Positions 8,500 to 16,183 are shown, counted from the first letter of the stretch. The stretch: 21,915 nucleotides of DNA from JACIWG01 sp049969935 (GCA_049969935.1 JBMFNX010000026.1:1-21915); one strand, 5' to 3'. Numbers and translations are program-made. Notes: a model not told the origin generated them from the sequence alone.

Positions 8500-8850
8500 T
8501 TGTCACTCCCCAAAATAGTAAGCCTCATTAACCGTGGAGAGTATGAGACTGCAATAAATATTATGGAGAAGATTGTAAAAGATAAGACTAGACCAGTCAA
8601 GGAACGTTTGGACTACTGTGTTTGGATAGCTGAATGCTATAAAAAATTGAACGACTTAAAAAGTGGTGGTGACTGGTACCTTGAAGCTGTAAAAATTGTA
8701 CTATCACAAGATATTGATGTAAAATTAAAGGCGAAGCAAGCTTTACCATACTGTGAAAAAGCTCTTGAAAACTTTAGAGAAGGTGGTGACGCATTAGACG
8801 TCATGGAAGCAGTTAAACTAAAACAGAAGTTGCAGGAGCTTTCAAAGTAA
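8500..8850 (+). CDS. small TPR-like helical protein, function unknown
   Basis: This 116-residue soluble, fully helical protein has no signal peptide. The pattern INRGEYETAINIMEKIV, then YCVWIAECYKKLNDLKSGGD, then ALPYCEKALENFREGGDALD has the alternating small and large residue spacing of tetratricopeptide repeats (about three degenerate helical pairs). This suggests a protein-protein interaction scaffold, but no partner can be named. The start is a TTG at 8500; an upstream GTG at 8488 is followed at once by a stop. A clear box A (TTTATATAAA) lies at 8426-8435, and a second A/T-rich stretch precedes the start. The gene converges with the broken PIN gene at 8861 and lies between two decayed elements. 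Its frame is intact, so it is probably a real gene. Confidence 0.65.
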   Translation: MSLPKIVSLINRGEYETAINIMEKIVKDKTRPVKERLDYCVWIAECYKKLNDLKSGGDWYLEAVKIVLSQDIDVKLKAKQALPYCEKALENFREGGDALDVMEAVKLKQKLQELSK

Positions 8851-8860
8851 CGGTAGAATG

Positions 8861-9283
8861 CTAAAACTGTCCAATAATCATATTATAGACCTCTTTCTCT
8901 GTTAAAACTTTTATTTTCACTTATTTTTCGAAAATCTTTATCATCACTAACAAATATTGCATCTTCCACGTAAGCGGATGCTGCAATAAGTGCACCCGCT
9001 ATCGGTATACCATATTTTCCCTTAAACTCACCAGCTTCTACAGCAGCTTCTTTACTTGCCATATACTTTTTTTAACATAAATGTATATTTTAATTGCTTT
9101 GTTCTTCCTTTAGCTAAATCAAACCTTCCCTTTTTAAGACATTTGTAATATACTTCTGTTAAAGTAATGTACATATTCCTGTCACAATTTTCCCAGACTC
9201 AGCAGGTGAAATAATTTCCTTAACCTCTTTACATCTTATTCGCCAGCAAACAATTTGATTATAGGTTTTGTATCAAAAACCAT
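8861..9283 (-). pseudogene. broken PIN-domain toxin (VapC-like)
   Basis: Reading the minus strand from ATG 9283 gives MVFDTKPIIKLFAGE (D4 of the PIN active site) and then a TAA at 9236-9238. PIN-like sequence continues in shifting frames: EVKEIISPAESGKI, then YITLTEVYYKCLKKGRFDLA (with the conserved Glu of the PIN fold), then IPIAGALIAASAYVEDAIFV and SDDKDFRKIS (late acidic residues), ending IKVLTEKEVYNMIIGQF and TAG at 8861. At least one nonsense codon and about four frameshifts (near 9225, 9170, 9060 and 8915) break it. The residue before ALIAA is Gly, where many PIN proteins carry an acid. It overlaps no intact gene and is paired with an AbrB-type antitoxin remnant 2 bp upstream. The order is that of a VapBC-type module, which would once have made an RNA-cleaving toxin. 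Confidence 0.8.
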
Positions 9284-9285
9284 TT

Positions 9286-9544
9286 TTATTCTTGCTTAAA
9301 TCTTCTTTCAAATTCCTCATCATATTCTTTTCTAGACTCATCTATTTCCTCAAAAGGTTGTTCTTTTTCAAAAATTTTTCTGTCTATACATGCTAACTCC
9401 GAAAGTTTGGTCACGGATATATGATCCTAAGGTGTCCCCTTCTTGGACAACAATAAGATTCGTCCCCTTCACAATATTTAATGTCTTTCTTATTTTCGAG
9501 GGAATAGTAATCTGCCCCTTTGATGTTACAGTAACCTTCTCCAA
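9286..9544 (-). pseudogene. frameshifted AbrB/SpoVT-domain antitoxin (VapB-like)
   Basis: From a TTG at 9544 on the minus strand the reading is EKVTVTSKGQITIPSKIRKT and then LNIVKGTNLIVVQEGDT, a textbook AbrB/SpoVT swapped-hairpin DNA-binding domain. A frameshift near 9415 puts the original frame into LGSYIRDQTFG and an early stop. The correct tail resumes one frame over as KLSELACIDRKIFEKE and then ESRKEYDEEFERRFKQE, ending TAA at 9286-9288. This charged tail is the usual toxin-binding segment. Restored, the protein would be about 85 aa, normal for the family. Intact members repress their own operon and neutralise the partner PIN toxin, which is also broken here. A truncated AbrB domain of roughly 60 aa could still be made. 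Confidence 0.8.
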
Positions 9545-9603
9545 AAATAATTTGCATCAAATTAAAGTTTATCGAATTTTAAATGCTTTGGTGGAGGAAA
9601 GGC

Positions 9604-10293
9604 TTAGGATAATAGTACCGCTAGCACACCACTCAAAAATATTCCATCAAAGGTTCCAGCACCGCCTATGCTCGCATAAGGTGTTCCCAAACTTCTAATT
9701 TTCCCAATATTCGTAATGTCCGCACCAATAAGTGCTCCAAGCACACCACTGACATACGCGATAATAGGCTGCTGGTTTGTTGGCAAAATCATTGCAATAA
9801 GTGCTGCTGCCAAAGGTGGAATAAATGCAGGTGTAACAATCCCAACCCCAGGCTTTGGTCTAGCAATTAAATGGGTGATGAATGCAACGATACAACTGCC
9901 AATCAACCCATAAAATAATATTTGATAATCTTTTGCCATAAAATATATACTCACAAGTACTGGAATTATTGCTCCCCCCAAGTTTATAGCAATAGTTGTA
10001 TACGATTCAATCTCATCTATTTCTGGAACCCTTATTAAAATTCCTAAGAAGCTTACTTCTTTAACCCTCACTATAGGCACCTGAGATCGTATTTTAAAGA
10101 GGGGGATGTTGATGTAGCCTCCCAACAGTGTAGCAAGTAGCAGTAATGCTACTGTCATTGTACTAAACCCCATTTTTCTGAAAGCGTATCCTATAAATCC
10201 GTAGAAGAAGAACAGTATTGTTACAGCAAATAAGATTGCTAAAAGTGTGATATAAGTTGGAGGATGAGGTGCATAAACAACCTTTCTATACAT
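9604..10293 (-). CDS. DUF1614 family integral membrane protein
   Basis: This multi-pass membrane protein of about 229 aa belongs to an archaeal/bacterial family with no known function. Six to seven hydrophobic segments are visible. Family hallmarks are IGYAFRKMGFS, LLGGYINIPLFKI, NLGGAIIPVLVSIYFMA, LIARPKPGVGIVTPAFIPPL and the Gly-rich end GADITNIGKIRSLG plus ASIGGAGTFDGIFLSGVLA. The frame is open to an ATG at 10314. I prefer the ATG at 10293 (MYRKVVYAP) because the nearest box A (10321-10334) would start transcription near 10300, downstream of 10314. It is transcribed divergently from the HPr-kinase-like gene across a very short shared promoter region. No partner gene suggests a transported substrate. 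Confidence 0.85.
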   Translation of the reverse strand: MYRKVVYAPHPPTYITLLAILFAVTILFFFYGFIGYAFRKMGFSTMTVALLLLATLLGGYINIPLFKIRSQVPIVRVKEVSFLGILIRVPEIDEIESYTTIAINLGGAIIPVLVSIYFMAKDYQILFYGLIGSCIVAFITHLIARPKPGVGIVTPAFIPPLAAALIAMILPTNQQPIIAYVSGVLGALIGADITNIGKIRSLGTPYASIGGAGTFDGIFLSGVLAVLLS

Positions 10294-10320
10294 TAGCTCA
10301 CATTCTATGAACATTAAATA

Positions 10321-10334
10321 AAGTTTTTAAACTT
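10321..10334. promoter_or_regulatory. shared near-palindromic box A between two divergent genes
   Basis: AAGTTTTTAAACTT is almost its own reverse complement. Measured 25-28 nt outward, it predicts start points near 10300 on the minus strand (just ahead of ATG 10293) and near 10354 on the plus strand (just ahead of ATG 10358). One TATA element could therefore serve both genes. Confidence 0.4.
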
Positions 10335-10357
10335 ATTCAAAAAAATTAAATGGTGTA

Positions 10358-11305
10358 ATGAGTTATAATGTAGAAGTAATAACTCCAGTTGAAAAGGACT
10401 TGCTTGTAGACACATTTTCAAAGACCTTCCTTTATGAAAGGAAGGCCGAAATACATGGTGCATGCATTAAGCTGCTAACAAATGTGAAACAATTTTATGA
10501 AATGTGGGTTGAAAACTTTAAGCCTATATCGGAAGAAATTAGGCCACATGGTAGACTTTTTGTAATAAACAGTGGTAAAGAGAATTCTTTGAAAGTCAAA
10601 TATGAGCCTATATCAAAAACACTCATAATACTTGACTGCGACTATTACGGTCTTGTAAAAAGTCTTGCACTATCATTAACCTCAGACTTTTTCGAAGAAT
10701 ATCATAGTGAGCATAGAAGATATTCTGTTCACGGTTCATTGGTGGACAGGCAAGGAAGAGGCCTCGTTATCATAGGCCCTCCGGGAAGCGGTAAAACCAC
10801 TCTAACATATGGTCTACTAACTAACAGCATGTACAATTATGTTGCAGACGACTGGTTTTTTGTTAGAATAATGGGGAAAGACCTTATAGGATATGCTTCA
10901 GAAAAGAACTCGTATATTAGAGAAGATCTAGCAAGCAATTGGCCGATCTTCAAGAAAAGATTAGAAGACATTGTTATCGACAGTAAAGGGAGGGCTGTAG
11001 CAAATGTTCACCTTCTCTTCGGCGAATACAGGATAAGGGAGTCAACTCATATAAAGGCTGTCATCCTTCTACAAAGAAATAAAAATATTTCAAAAACTTT
11101 TTCAGAACTTGACCCTAGCACTGCATTAAACTATCTTGTAGAAAACCAGTTCTTTAACCCCCACCAGCTTGTAAGAGATGAGAGAAAAACTTTTCTTAGA
11201 AGACAGTTTTTTAAAGAAGTTTTTGAACTTGTGCCCGTATACCTATTAAACACTATAGAGGCGCCAGAAATTTCACTAAATCATATCCTCTCTATAGAAA
11301 TTTGA
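10358..11305 (+). CDS. HPr-kinase-like P-loop ATP-binding protein
   Basis: This 315-residue cytoplasmic protein has a central kinase-like module. It shows VHGSLVDRQGRGLVIIGPPG and then SGKTTLTYGLL (P-loop GPPGSGKTT at residues 140-148), followed by YVADDWFFVRI (161-171). The order His-Gly, Walker A, then Ala-Asp-Asp matches the HPr kinase/phosphorylase (HprK) fold, where the two Asp residues help catalysis. The N-terminal ~115 residues and C-terminal ~100 residues are not recognisable to me, and the HprK C-terminal signature is not seen. In bacteria HprK phosphorylates HPr of the PTS; no PTS gene is present here, so the substrate is unknown. The start ATG 10358 follows a weak GGTG and a box A about 30 nt upstream. 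Its stop is 1 bp from the end of the convergent gamma-glutamyltranspeptidase gene. Confidence 0.65.
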   Translation: MSYNVEVITPVEKDLLVDTFSKTFLYERKAEIHGACIKLLTNVKQFYEMWVENFKPISEEIRPHGRLFVINSGKENSLKVKYEPISKTLIILDCDYYGLVKSLALSLTSDFFEEYHSEHRRYSVHGSLVDRQGRGLVIIGPPGSGKTTLTYGLLTNSMYNYVADDWFFVRIMGKDLIGYASEKNSYIREDLASNWPIFKKRLEDIVIDSKGRAVANVHLLFGEYRIRESTHIKAVILLQRNKNISKTFSELDPSTALNYLVENQFFNPHQLVRDERKTFLRRQFFKEVFELVPVYLLNTIEAPEISLNHILSIEI

Positions 11306-11306
11306 G

Positions 11307-12842
11307 CTATAAAATTTGTCCAATCGGTATACCATCCCCTCTAAAATCGCAGGAAGCCCATTTCACCTTATCCTTTACTTTAACAGCCTGTGCTACACCT
11401 AAACCATAGTTTTTCAAATGCAAGATTCTAACCTTTTCCTCCAAGCCACTTATGTTAGAGTTATCTTCTAAAAGAATTTCCCCGTCTCCATTCCAAACAA
11501 ATCTTGGCATATCCAAAGCCCCTTGTAGTCCAGTCTTATAGTCAACATAATTTGTTATTAGCTGTGCATATATCTGTGGCCTATAGTCTCCTGCACTTGC
11601 ACCAACTGCTAAAATCTCATTCTCCTTTCTTAATATGGTTGCAGAAAGTGTGTGCGCAGGCCTTTTTCTTGGCTCAAGCTTATTTACACCTTCAAACTTA
11701 AACCCTCTAGCCCTGCAATTCAATGTTATACCATATTCTGGTAATGTTAGACCTGAACCGAAACCTAGATAGAGACTTTGTATGCCTGAAACTAGATTTC
11801 CCATTTTATCTGCTACCGCAAAATATGTTGTGTCTCCATCAAAAAATTTACTTCCATTCAAATTTTCTTTCTTTAAAATTTCTCTAGCATATTCTTTTGA
11901 CAAAATTTTCTCTAAATCTATTTTAACAAATTTTGGGTCAGAGAGTATCTCATCCTTAACTTTATACGCTATCCTAAAAACTTTATACAGTCTTTCCACA
12001 TACTCTTTTGAAAGATGTCTAACATCATCCAATCCTATATTTTCAATCATGTTTAGTATAAGTAGGGTGATTAAACCCATGCTATTTGGAGGTATCTCAA
12101 AAACCTCGTAGTTTCTGTAAAATATTTTTATTGGCTGCACCCACTCTGGCCTAAACTCTTTCAAATCCTCTTCTAAAATGACTCCACCATTTTCCTGTAC
12201 ATAGTTAACTAAAGAATTGCATATTTCACCCTCATAGAAGCCCTGCGGTCCATGCTCTTTGATCCTCTTCAACGCTTTTGATAGTTGAGGAAATTTTAGA
12301 ACTTCCCCCTCCTCAGGTGCATTAAAGTTTTTCAAGTAAATTTTTGATGACCCTTCATCTTTAATCAACAGTTCATAATTTTTCTTTACAGCATCAGAAA
12401 ATCTTTTGCTCGCTGGAAATCCTTTATCAGCTAGAAGTATAGAAGGTTCTATCAACTTACTAAACTCTAGTGTCCCAAACCTCTTATGGAATTCGAAAAT
12501 TCCATAAACGTATCCGGGAACAGTTATAGACAATGCACCCCTATCAGGTACACTAGCATACCCTTTTTCTTTCAAATATTCTATCGTAAACTTCTTTGGT
12601 GCATATCCTGAAGAATTCAAACAATAGACTTTACCACTTTCATTTTCATAATATAGTGTGAAAAAGTCTCCTCCTAATCCACATAGGTTTTGGCATGTTA
12701 CGGAAAGGGCTAAGCTTGTTGCAATGGCAGCATCTACAGCATTCCCTCCCTTATCTAATATTTCGGCACCAATCTTTGATGAAAGATAGTGCTCGCTTGC
12801 AACAACACCCCCGCAGGTGATAAATGGTGTCTTATACATCAT
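11307..12842 (-). CDS. ggt: gamma-glutamyltranspeptidase family protein
   Basis: This is an Ntn-hydrolase that self-cleaves and then moves or hydrolyses gamma-glutamyl groups (glutathione and gamma-glutamyl peptides in characterised members). The large-subunit hallmark is VASEHYLSSKIGAEILDKGG and then NAVDAAIATSLALSV, followed by GLGGDFF. The autoprocessing site is DGDTTYFAVAD, with Thr338 as the likely new N-terminal nucleophile. The small subunit shows PRKRPAHTLSATI and VGASAGDYRPQIYAQLITN. The length of 511 aa is in the short range for the family. There is no signal peptide, unlike periplasmic E. coli Ggt, so it is predicted to be cytoplasmic. The start is ATG 12842 (an ATG at 12839 is also possible), and an A/T-rich TTTATAATC precedes it. 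Archaea generally lack glutathione, so the substrate is open. Confidence 0.88.
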   Translation of the reverse strand: MMYKTPFITCGGVVASEHYLSSKIGAEILDKGGNAVDAAIATSLALSVTCQNLCGLGGDFFTLYYENESGKVYCLNSSGYAPKKFTIEYLKEKGYASVPDRGALSITVPGYVYGIFEFHKRFGTLEFSKLIEPSILLADKGFPASKRFSDAVKKNYELLIKDEGSSKIYLKNFNAPEEGEVLKFPQLSKALKRIKEHGPQGFYEGEICNSLVNYVQENGGVILEEDLKEFRPEWVQPIKIFYRNYEVFEIPPNSMGLITLLILNMIENIGLDDVRHLSKEYVERLYKVFRIAYKVKDEILSDPKFVKIDLEKILSKEYAREILKKENLNGSKFFDGDTTYFAVADKMGNLVSGIQSLYLGFGSGLTLPEYGITLNCRARGFKFEGVNKLEPRKRPAHTLSATILRKENEILAVGASAGDYRPQIYAQLITNYVDYKTGLQGALDMPRFVWNGDGEILLEDNSNISGLEEKVRILHLKNYGLGVAQAVKVKDKVKWASCDFRGDGIPIGQIL

Positions 12843-12889
12843 GCCATAAGATTATAAATGATGCAAAATTAACGTTGCCCTAATTCAAT

Positions 12890-12896
12890 AAAAAAA
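12890..12896 (-). terminator. poly-T tract downstream of the DUF5679 gene
   Basis: On the minus strand a run of seven T lies about 15 nt after the stop of the zinc-ribbon gene and before the gamma-glutamyltranspeptidase gene. T-rich tracts terminate archaeal transcription, so this is a plausible terminator separating the two. Confidence 0.4.
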
Positions 12897-12911
12897 GGGG
12901 AATGAAGGGGT

Positions 12912-13055
12912 TTAAAGTTTTTTGCCTACAACAAACATCTTTGTTCCACAGACACTGCAAACTCCCTGTACTGCAGGCTTACCGTTCTTTAAAGTTACTT
13001 GAACCGGATTTTTTATCTCCCTCTTCGCCTTACACTTTACACAGTAGCCTTCCAT
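12912..13055 (-). CDS. DUF5679 small zinc-ribbon protein
   Basis: This 47-residue protein begins MEGYCVKCKAKREIKNPVQV and later contains GVCSVCGTKMFVVGK. The two C-x2-C knuckles (C5/C8 and C34/C37), the KNGKPAVQG linker and the Met-Phe after the second knuckle match the archaeal DUF5679 family of single zinc-ribbon proteins. Its function is unknown; nucleic-acid or protein binding is a general guess from the fold. The ATG at 13055 is the only sensible start. The gene is divergent from DUF99 with about 76 bp between them. Confidence 0.8.
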   Translation of the reverse strand: MEGYCVKCKAKREIKNPVQVTLKNGKPAVQGVCSVCGTKMFVVGKKL

Positions 13056-13100
13056 ATATCTCGTCAACTGGATAAAAATGGCTATTATATAAAGGAATTT

Positions 13101-13110
13101 GTTTATATGC
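13101..13110 (+). promoter_or_regulatory. box A candidate for the DUF99 gene
   Basis: GTTTATATGC is centred about 26 nt before the ATG at 13132. A second, stronger TTATATAAAG at 13085-13094 would start transcription near 13117. The downstream element supports the 13132 start as leaderless. Confidence 0.35.
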
Positions 13111-13131
13111 TCATAAGCTTATATGCTTTTG

Positions 13132-13719
13132 ATGCGTGTTCATTTGCAGAAGAAGGCTATAAGATGTTTTGGTGTAGCCGAAAGTTTCAGAAAGGGTGCA
13201 TTGCCATATTCTATCCTATCTGGTGTTGTTATGAGGGCTGACCTCGTTTTAGACGGATTTTCTTTCGGTAAAGCTACCCTAGGCGGCGATGATGCTACCG
13301 ACTCAATTCTCAGCATGTTTAGAATGTTGGAGAGAAAGGACGTTAACGTTATCATGTTGGGTGGAAGTATAATTAGCCTCTATAACATTATAGATGTTGA
13401 CAAAATCTATACTTCCCTCTCGATTCCAGTAATTTCTGTAACATACAATGTTTCTGAGGGGCTTGAACCACATCTGCTACATCATTTTAAGGACAGAGAT
13501 TATGAGAGAAAACTTGAAGCCTATAAGAGGCTTGGTGAGCGTAAAAAAATATTGTTGCATACTGGAAAACAGGTGTTCATAAGATGTGCTGGAATAGATG
13601 AAGATAGTGCATCCTATATTATAGGCAAGTTCACCCTGCAGGGTGCAGTACCTGAACCAATAAGAATAGCACGACTACTTTCAAGAAGCATATTAAAATT
13701 TCTTACCTCTTCCAAGTAG
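13132..13719 (+). CDS. DUF99 family protein (endonuclease V-like, putative endonuclease dU)
   Basis: This archaeal protein of about 195 aa is related in fold to endonuclease V and named in family databases as a putative deoxyuridine endonuclease; to my knowledge the role is not firmly proven. Landmarks are IRCFGVAES near the N-terminus, SGVVMRADLVLDGFSFGKAT, GGDDATDSILSMFRML, DVNVIMLGGSIISLYNIID, IPVISVTYNVSEGLEP and the C-terminal PEPIRIARLLSRSI. I chose ATG 13132 (MRVHLQKKAIR), which matches the usual length of the family's N-terminus; ATG 13123 adds MLL. Its last 27 bp overlap the 3' end of the convergent DNA glycosylase gene, so two probable DNA repair genes share a terminus. Confidence 0.85.
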   Translation: MRVHLQKKAIRCFGVAESFRKGALPYSILSGVVMRADLVLDGFSFGKATLGGDDATDSILSMFRMLERKDVNVIMLGGSIISLYNIIDVDKIYTSLSIPVISVTYNVSEGLEPHLLHHFKDRDYERKLEAYKRLGERKKILLHTGKQVFIRCAGIDEDSASYIIGKFTLQGAVPEPIRIARLLSRSILKFLTSSK

Positions 13720-14616
13720 GTTTCTACTTGCCATGTAAATATATAGTTGTGCATAGCCTGCATGTTTTCCAAAAACCTTTCTAGCAATATCGCCCAATAG
13801 CAGATACTCTTTCCTACCAAACCTTGTTTTCATGAAACAACTTATATTACATAAATTTTTGTCAATATATCCTTTTAAAGCGTATGGGTATGCTCTAAGA
13901 ATCCAGACATCTATTGGAAACGCTTCCAGCTTGTGAAATCCATACAAAAGTATACAGTCTGCAACCTTTAACCCCACCCCATACAACTTCATTTTCCCTG
14001 AAGTCAATGCATTTAACGCACTAGTATATTCCATACCCCTAATTTTATCAACGTATGTGCTATCTTCTGCAATCTTTTTTGCAGTCTTAAGAAGATATTT
14101 TGCCCTATATCCTAAGCCTGTTTCTAAAATTTCACTCAACTTGCTCTCAGCTATTTTTCGAATATTGGGTGTTCCATAAAATGTTATACCGTTCATTACC
14201 GCTTTTTCACCATATCTTTTATAAAGTTCTGTAATCGTTTTTTGTATTGCTGGAATATTCTTGTTCTGGGCGCAAACAAACTCTATTATTGTGTCAATAG
14301 CATCCTGTCTAAGAACTCTGATTCCAGAATACAATTCTATTGCCTTTTTCATAAAATCGTTAACCTCAATTTTTCTATTTATTTTGTCAACATCTTCGTC
14401 TAGGTTAAGAAAGTATATTACATCATCCTCTACTATATTCTTGCTAGATTCAACTGTCAACTTATTCTCTTCTTGTGAAATGCAGACAGGTATTTTGTTT
14501 ATGAAACCGTACCATTTTTTACCAAAATTTTTCCATCCAAATATTTGTCCACTACTTATACAAAGTTTTAGATTGAATGGACTGTAATCTCTTAAATCGA
14601 TTTTGATTGGTGCCAA
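13693..14616 (-). CDS. ogg: 8-oxoguanine DNA glycosylase/AP lyase (OGG1 type)
   Basis: This bifunctional base-excision repair enzyme removes 8-oxoguanine and nicks the abasic site. The 307-residue protein has the OGG1-style order: an N-terminal beta domain with SSGQIFGW (residues 21-28), then QDAIDTIIEFVCAQNKNI (104-121), GLGYRAKYLLKTAK (167-180), and the helix-hairpin-helix GPD core LYGVGLKVADCILLYG (211-226). The core contains the Schiff-base Lys217, followed by EAFPIDVWI with catalytic Asp236. This layout matches human OGG1 and archaeal Ogg1-type enzymes rather than the shorter Ogg2 or AGOG groups. The ATG at 14616 gives MAPIKIDLRDYSPFNLKLCI. It is divergent from the transporter gene and convergent with DUF99, with a 27-bp overlap. 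Confidence 0.92.
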   Translation of the reverse strand: MAPIKIDLRDYSPFNLKLCISSGQIFGWKNFGKKWYGFINKIPVCISQEENKLTVESSKNIVEDDVIYFLNLDEDVDKINRKIEVNDFMKKAIELYSGIRVLRQDAIDTIIEFVCAQNKNIPAIQKTITELYKRYGEKAVMNGITFYGTPNIRKIAESKLSEILETGLGYRAKYLLKTAKKIAEDSTYVDKIRGMEYTSALNALTSGKMKLYGVGLKVADCILLYGFHKLEAFPIDVWILRAYPYALKGYIDKNLCNISCFMKTRFGRKEYLLLGDIARKVFGKHAGYAQLYIYMASRNLLGRGKKF

Positions 14617-14652
14617 TTATTGTCTCCACTCTTCTGTGATTTTAAAATTTAA

Positions 14653-14667
14653 TTATATTATAAATTT
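14653..14667 (+). promoter_or_regulatory. box A for the ion-transporter gene
   Basis: TTATATTATAAATTT is centred 27 nt ahead of the ATG at 14687. This supports a leaderless transcript and argues against the longer frame that begins at 14603 inside the glycosylase gene. Confidence 0.5.
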
Positions 14668-14686
14668 ATGGTATGTGTGCAAAATT

Positions 14687-16183
14687 ATGCAGGTGAAGCA
14701 CAACACCTTCTTAAAAAATACGAGACTACTAGCTTACTTTTTCTTTCTCATAATCTCGCCATTTATCTTTTACAATATATTTTCTTCAATACAAATACCT
14801 CCCCTACCAAAGTTTGTGGAAAAAAATTGGCTAATATATGATGAGCCAGAATATGTTCTAAAACAGACCTTAAGTGTAGTAGTATTTTCTATGATAATTC
14901 TTGCTACATTATTGTTTTGGAGGTTTAGAGTTCCAGTCGCAATGGCTGGTGTTGCTCTTATGCTTGTAGGCGGCCTAGTTGAACTCGACATATTGGTCGA
15001 ATATATGAATATGCCAGTAATAATCTTCCTACTTTGTATGATGATAATTATAAGCTATATTCGTCGACTAGGATTTTTTGACTTCATCCTAGAACGGACT
15101 ATGATGTTAACCAGATTCGAGCCAAAGGTTTTGCTGGTATTTTTTGTTCTAATGTCAGCTTTTATGGCTGCAGCTGTTGACGAAGTAAGCTCAATCCTCT
15201 TTATGAGCGTTCTAATATTTGATTTAGCGAAAAGGTTTGACATTGACCCCCTACCATACCTTATGTGCTCAATTTTTGCAACAAATATTGGAAGTTCAGC
15301 AACAGTTTTAGGTAATCCAATTGGAGTATATGTTGCCTTCTATGCAAACCTTTCTTTCGACGACTTCCTAAAATGGGCTACTCCTGCGGCAATACTTTCA
15401 TCAATAGTCATTGTACCAATTATGTTTAGGCGATACTCGAATTTTCTTTCAAGCTTTAGGCTTAAGCTTTCAAATTCTCTATTATCTGATAAACCTCCAT
15501 CCATTTCTCGAGATGCAGAAAATGGCGGCATAATCTTTACCTTCACACTTATTATGCTAGCTTTACATCATACTCTGGAATCATTTTTTCTTCTCCCAAA
15601 AAACTCTCTTCTTGTTGCAATACCTTTAGCGATAGCATCCTATATACTAATATCTTTAAAGGATGAAGCCGTCGAATTTTTTGAAAAAAATGTTGAATGG
15701 TGGACGCTTGTCTATTTTATGTTCCTATTCTCTATATCATCCACTCTAGAATTTACTGGTGTTACTGCGAAAATATCCTTACTTTTTATAAACTTATATA
15801 ATATGATTTCAGTCTTCTTACCACCTCAGATGCTTATTGCCGTCTTCTTTCTCATATGTGTAGTGATTATAGGAATGCTTAGTTCTTTCCTTGACAATAT
15901 TGTTGCAGTCGCAATCTTTTTGCCCATAATTTCTGAAATTGTTTCACTAGATATTCCTTTTGCTGAAATGTTATGGTGGAGTACTTTGATTGGCGGATGC
16001 TATTTCGGTAACGCTACCCCAATAGGTTCTACAGCAAACATTGTTGTTTTAGGCTTATTTGATAAAAGGTATGGCAAATCCATACCATTTATTCAATGGT
16101 TTAAGATAGGTTTAGTAATAAGTTTGTTAACTTCTCTAGTTGCATCAATGTATGTGCTTGCTGTAGGTTTTCTGGCCGTCTAA
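14687..16183 (+). CDS. ion-transporter-superfamily permease (ArsB/NhaD-like)
   Basis: This integral membrane protein of about 498 aa has some 11-12 hydrophobic segments. It contains two related re-entrant-loop motifs, typical of the inverted-repeat architecture of the IT superfamily (ArsB, NhaD, DASS/CitT): ATNIGSSATVLGNPIGVYVA in the first half and GGCYFGNATPIGSTANIVVL in the second. An acidic pair, AVDEVSSILF, sits in a membrane helix of the first half, and SSFLDNIVAVAIFLPII in the second corresponds to the conserved Asp-Asn helix. The substrate could be Na+/H+, arsenite or an organic anion; sequence alone does not decide. I use ATG 14687 (MQVKHNTF) on promoter spacing; the frame is open from 14603. 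There is no arsR or arsenate reductase gene nearby, so arsenic resistance is not favoured. Confidence 0.82.
   Translation: MQVKHNTFLKNTRLLAYFFFLIISPFIFYNIFSSIQIPPLPKFVEKNWLIYDEPEYVLKQTLSVVVFSMIILATLLFWRFRVPVAMAGVALMLVGGLVELDILVEYMNMPVIIFLLCMMIIISYIRRLGFFDFILERTMMLTRFEPKVLLVFFVLMSAFMAAAVDEVSSILFMSVLIFDLAKRFDIDPLPYLMCSIFATNIGSSATVLGNPIGVYVAFYANLSFDDFLKWATPAAILSSIVIVPIMFRRYSNFLSSFRLKLSNSLLSDKPPSISRDAENGGIIFTFTLIMLALHHTLESFFLLPKNSLLVAIPLAIASYILISLKDEAVEFFEKNVEWWTLVYFMFLFSISSTLEFTGVTAKISLLFINLYNMISVFLPPQMLIAVFFLICVVIIGMLSSFLDNIVAVAIFLPIISEIVSLDIPFAEMLWWSTLIGGCYFGNATPIGSTANIVVLGLFDKRYGKSIPFIQWFKIGLVISLLTSLVASMYVLAVGFLAV

Noticed and set aside
9390..9698. Plus-strand 102-aa open frame over the toxin-antitoxin remnant
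   Set aside because: It is antisense to clear AbrB-domain sequence on the minus strand and has no protein-like features.
12999..13241. Plus-strand 80-aa open frame over the DUF5679 gene
   Set aside because: It is antisense to a recognisable zinc-ribbon protein and runs out of frame into the DUF99 gene.
14603..14686. Longer start for the ion transporter, overlapping the glycosylase gene
   Set aside because: The extra 28 residues overlap the divergent gene and lie upstream of the box A at 14653-14667; the ATG at 14687 fits promoter spacing.
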